NCBI RefSeq assembly: GCF_003625485.1
Contig: NZ_RAIR01000006.1
Span: 1-64,000, forward strand
Direction: 5' to 3'
Source: Butyrivibrio sp. CB08
GTDB taxonomy: Bacteria > Bacillota > Clostridia > Lachnospirales > Lachnospiraceae
Length of the DNA: 64,000 nt
Part shown: in pieces, positions 63,012-64,000 of the stretch
Layout: every line of letters starts with the position of its first letter
How positions within the stretch are numbered: the stretch's first letter is position 1
Program-made: the position numbers and the translations under genes
Notes under the pieces: model-generated
Database searches by the model: none
What the model was told of the DNA's origin: nothing
The model's input: the letters and a program-made list of their open reading frames with translations, nothing else

Positions 63012-63202
63012 TAAATGGGGCAGTTCCCATAGTCTATTTCCACGAGTCATTTTGACGAGGAGATGATTCATGGAACGCAAAAAAGAAGGATATCCGATTT
63101 CTTTGAATAACATGAAATGAGGATATCCTTCTTTTTTAAGTTCTAATGAATCACGACGCAGTCAACGCGAGTGAAAATAAACTATGGGAACTGCCCCAAT
63201 TA
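63012..63202. mobile_element. 190-bp nested palindrome, candidate MITE
   Basis: Perfect outer inverted repeats TGGGGCAGTTCCCATAGT (63016-63033) and its complement (63181-63198), extended by near-matches TATTT-C/T-CAC. Inside, TGATTCAT (63064-63071) pairs with 63146-63153, and AAAAAAGAAGGATATCC (63079-63095) with 63121-63137. The whole element can fold into one long hairpin and has no transposase gene. TTA triplets flank both ends but are not proof of a duplicated target. Its right end reaches the stop codon of the TelA-like gene, and the inner stem with T-run can serve as that gene's terminator. Confidence 0.65.
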
Positions 63203-64000
63203 GTTTTTGGCAGCTTCAAGAAGCTTGTCTTTAAGCTGGTTTTCGATCTGGGCGAGTTCTGCTTCGGCTTCGTGGCGCTTCTGCTTGCCCTCTGTCTGGA
63301 TACGAAGTACTTCGTCCAGTGTTGTGATGAGAGACTCGTTGGTGTGCTTAAGTGTCTCGATATCTACGATGCCTCTCTCTGCTTCCTTGGCACTCTCGAT
63401 TGTTGCAACCTTGAGAGCGTCTGCGTTCTTGCGAAGCAGGTTGTTAGTCATATCGTTAACTTCTCTCTCTGCTCTTGCAGCCTGAGTAGCGTGCTCGATA
63501 CCCATAGCGATAACCATCTGGTTCTTCCAGAGAGGAATAGTGTTTACAATAGTTGACTGGATCTTCTCAGCCATCATTGTGTCAGATGACTGTACCATAC
63601 GGATCTGAGGACCTGTCTGCATAGCAATGGTTCTTGTAAGCTCAAGGTCATAGAGCTTCTTCTCAAATCTGTCGCACTTGTTAGCGAAGTCCTTAGCTGC
63701 CTCTGCATCCTCAGGAAGTCCTGAAGTCTGAGCCTTGTTCTGGAGCTCTACAAGAGTGGTGTTTCTCTCCTCTTCAAGTCTCTTCTTACCAGCAAGGATG
63801 TACATTGTAAGTTCCTTGTAGTAGTTGAGGTTAAGGTCATACATCTTATCAAGAACATCTACGTCCTTAAGAAGTGTAACCTGGTGCTTCTCAAGCTCGT
63901 TAGCGATGGTCTGAACATTAACTTCAGCCTTGGCATATTTAGCCTTCATGCCCTCAAACTTGTTGGCGCCCTTCTTGAAAAGAGCTCTAAGTCCCTTCTC
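63200..64000 (-). CDS. TelA/toxic anion resistance family protein (3' part)
   Basis: The open frame continues without a stop to the right edge of the window, so the gene is cut at its 5' end; 266 codons remain including the stop. The fragment is mostly helical and charged with the family pattern KAKYAKAEVNVQTIANEL, LLKDVDVLDKMYDLNLNYYK and IPLWKNQMVIAMGIEHATQA. TelA-family proteins (KlaA, YceH) are linked to tellurite or nisin and envelope stress in some bacteria; the mechanism is unknown. No ter genes are visible in this part. Confidence 0.9.
   Translation of the reverse strand, partial: EKGLRALFKKGANKFEGMKAKYAKAEVNVQTIANELEKHQVTLLKDVDVLDKMYDLNLNYYKELTMYILAGKKRLEEERNTTLVELQNKAQTSGLPEDAEAAKDFANKCDRFEKKLYDLELTRTIAMQTGPQIRMVQSSDTMMAEKIQSTIVNTIPLWKNQMVIAMGIEHATQAARAEREVNDMTNNLLRKNADALKVATIESAKEAERGIVDIETLKHTNESLITTLDEVLRIQTEGKQKRHEAEAELAQIENQLKDKLLEAAKN

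Noticed and set aside
63012..63202. CRISPR array
   Set aside because: The repeats are inverted and paired, not direct repeats with regular spacers, and no cas gene is visible.

Overview
The window reads as a chromosomal segment of a moderately low-GC, Gram-positive anaerobe of the Lachnospiraceae type (Butyrivibrio, Pseudobutyrivibrio or a close relative). This is inferred from gene content: lipoproteins with short N-terminal lipoboxes, a shared MsmX-type sugar ATPase, an AraR-type GntR/LacI regulator, split transketolase, type 2 GalT, MutS2, YhaM, VanW-domain and YesL proteins, and strong AGGAGG ribosome sites. Most genes lie on the minus strand. I see no rRNA, tRNA, CRISPR array, prophage or intact transposase gene.

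Layout. 0-4 kb: ddl, a membrane-anchored MurF-like ligase and an alpha/beta hydrolase. 4-10 kb: a lipoprotein with a degenerate GH9 fold, an aconitase-family hydratase, an orphan solute-binding lipoprotein and tadA. 10-13 kb: an Rrf2 regulator, the SRP RNA gene with its own promoter and terminator, a CdaR/PucR-type regulator and msmX. 13-20 kb: a Cache protein with a degenerate GGDEF domain, YesL, a GNAT acetyltransferase, a lysophospholipase-like hydrolase, metG and map. 20-25 kb: a phnDCEE-type importer with a cytoplasmic 5'-nucleotidase. 25-31.5 kb: an arabinose operon araR, FGGY kinase, araD, tktN, tktC, rpe. 31.6-36 kb: an OGG-like glycosylase, surE, a membrane-anchored Mrr-like nuclease, a PTS EIIC-like permease and a MATE exporter. 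36-37 kb: two small membrane proteins. 37-44 kb: an operon mutS2, response regulator, histidine kinase, trmL, rlmD. 44-46 kb: an HtrA-like protein that has lost its catalytic triad, and yhaM. 46-55 kb: an arabinosaccharide locus (binding protein and two permeases on plus; two GH43 enzymes, GH51 and an ArsR-like regulator on minus). 55-60 kb: VanW protein, AIR-synthase-fold protein, Lrp regulator, aminotransferase and a small plus-strand protein. 60-63 kb: galT and galK. 63-64 kb: a 190-bp nested palindrome (candidate MITE) and the 3' part of a TelA-family gene.

How it fits together. Arabinan or arabinoxylan fragments are probably trimmed outside the cell by the lipoprotein GH43, imported by the 46-50 kb transporter powered by MsmX at 12 kb, cut inside by the cytoplasmic GH43 and GH51, and the arabinose metabolised through the AraR-controlled kinase, AraD, transketolase and Rpe. 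araA (isomerase) is not in the window. Galactose released from side chains would use GalK and GalT.

Notable themes: three proteins keep a fold but seem to have lost catalytic residues (GH9-like, HtrA-like, GGDEF). Both ABC operons have a strong terminator hairpin directly after the binding-protein gene, and the phn-type operon also has one between its promoter and first gene. Two intergenic palindromic elements (16.96-17.08 kb and 63.0-63.2 kb) look like structured repeats. All calls come from reading the sequence; no database search was run.
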